Positions 63,895 through 64,000 of a stretch of DNA of 64,000 bases are shown piece by piece. The translations under genes and the position numbers were made by a program. Positions within the stretch are counted from its first letter, which is position 1. The number at the start of each line of letters is the position of its first letter. The notes under the pieces are model-generated. The model saw only the letters and a list, made by a program, of their open reading frames with translations, was not told the DNA's origin and did not search any database. The DNA comes from G965205255 sp965205255 (GTDB lineage: Bacteria; Pseudomonadota; Gammaproteobacteria; Pseudomonadales; Endozoicomonadaceae): positions 1,116,001-1,180,000 of the forward strand of contig OZ242051.1 in NCBI GenBank assembly GCA_965205255.1, written 5' to 3'.

Positions 63895-64000
63895 TAAAAC
63901 TCTGTTTCTAACTTCTTATTGCGCTACTTTTCTGATCTTGCTGTTATACGTTGTAGCTCCTCGCAATAGCTGGATACTACTCTTTACTTCGCTTTTAACA
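63895..64000 (+). repeat. dispersed repeat, copy C (cut by window edge)
   Basis: TTTCTAACTTCTTATTGCGC, CTGATCTTGCTGTTATACGT and TTTACTTCGCTTTTAACA parallel copies B and D. The opposite strand is open as SEVKSSIQLLRGATTYNSKI and RKVAQ-stop, the best-preserved frame of the family besides copy A. Confidence 0.7.

Larger units (their letters stand above)
63525..64000. other. right end: IS630 remnant and repeat copy C
   Basis: 476 bases without a functional gene: the promoter side of the MBL gene, an IS630 transposase remnant (63590-63893) and the truncated repeat copy C. Confidence 0.55.

Noticed and set aside
1..64000. CRISPR arrays, tRNA and rRNA genes, prophage
   Set aside because: No regularly spaced repeats, cloverleaf-like or rRNA-like sequence or phage structural genes were seen by eye.

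Overview
The window is a continuous piece of a low-GC gammaproteobacterial chromosome (clearly AT-rich by eye, GC not counted). Four gene orders point to the Pseudomonadales/Oceanospirillales side of the class: trxA-rho-ubiD; fxsA-groES-groEL; fur divergent from bamE; and kdsD-kdsC-lptC-lptA-lptB-rpoN-hpf-ptsN-rapZ divergent from mlaFEDCB-ibaG-murA without yrbG. The Fur protein also has the Pseudomonas/Oceanospirillum-type C-terminus. Intergenic DNA is littered with decayed transposase pieces (ISAs1-, IS982-, IS630- and IS1-like) and there are several small secreted orphan proteins. This suggests, as inference only, a host-associated lineage undergoing genome erosion.

Layout. 1-11084 (minus): a division/cell-wall (dcw) segment murE-[small secreted ORF and repeat]-murF-mraY-murD-ftsW-murG-murC-ddl-ftsQ, with ftsQ running off the left edge. 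It is headed by rsmA, with no mraZ/rsmH/ftsL/ftsI in front of murE. 12077-24456: an NTF2-like protein, an ISAs1 remnant, trxA-rho-ubiD, an IS982 remnant, pyrD, a TSUP transporter, a His-rich microprotein and msrA. Next comes a three-gene cassette of stand-alone adenylation domain, carrier protein and LpxL/HtrB-like acyltransferase, then an IS630 remnant and a GNAT enzyme. 24568-32746: groESL with a probable sigma-32 promoter, fxsA, rnr, rlmB, dprA and a hotdog thioesterase. 32921-41481: two tandem ArnT-like glycosyltransferases, an IS982 remnant, a GT87-like mannosyltransferase relative, a ChbG/YdjC deacetylase, cardiolipin synthase and thiL. 41689-42659: two small secreted orphans. 42973-55016: the rapZ-to-kdsD envelope/regulatory operon and the divergent Mla lipid-transport operon ending in murA. 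55447-58762: a membrane-anchored GltS-like FMN oxidoreductase and a ThDP-dependent acetolactate-synthase-like enzyme. 59229-60576: two Cys-rich secreted orphans, one resembling a knottin. 61080-63524: fur, bamE, darP and an MBL-fold hydrolase. The right end holds an IS630 remnant and a dispersed repeat.

How it fits together. Much of the window serves the envelope: peptidoglycan precursors (murA, murC-G, mraY, ddl, ftsW), LPS core sugar and transport (kdsC/D, lptABC), phospholipid asymmetry (mlaB-F), outer-membrane assembly (bamE), cardiolipin and lipid glycosylation. The most unusual items are the adenylation/carrier/acyltransferase cassette, the 8-cysteine secreted peptide, and a dispersed repeat seen downstream of three small secreted-protein ORFs. 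Start codons were reassigned in many places from ribosome-binding sites and family N-termini; each case is stated.
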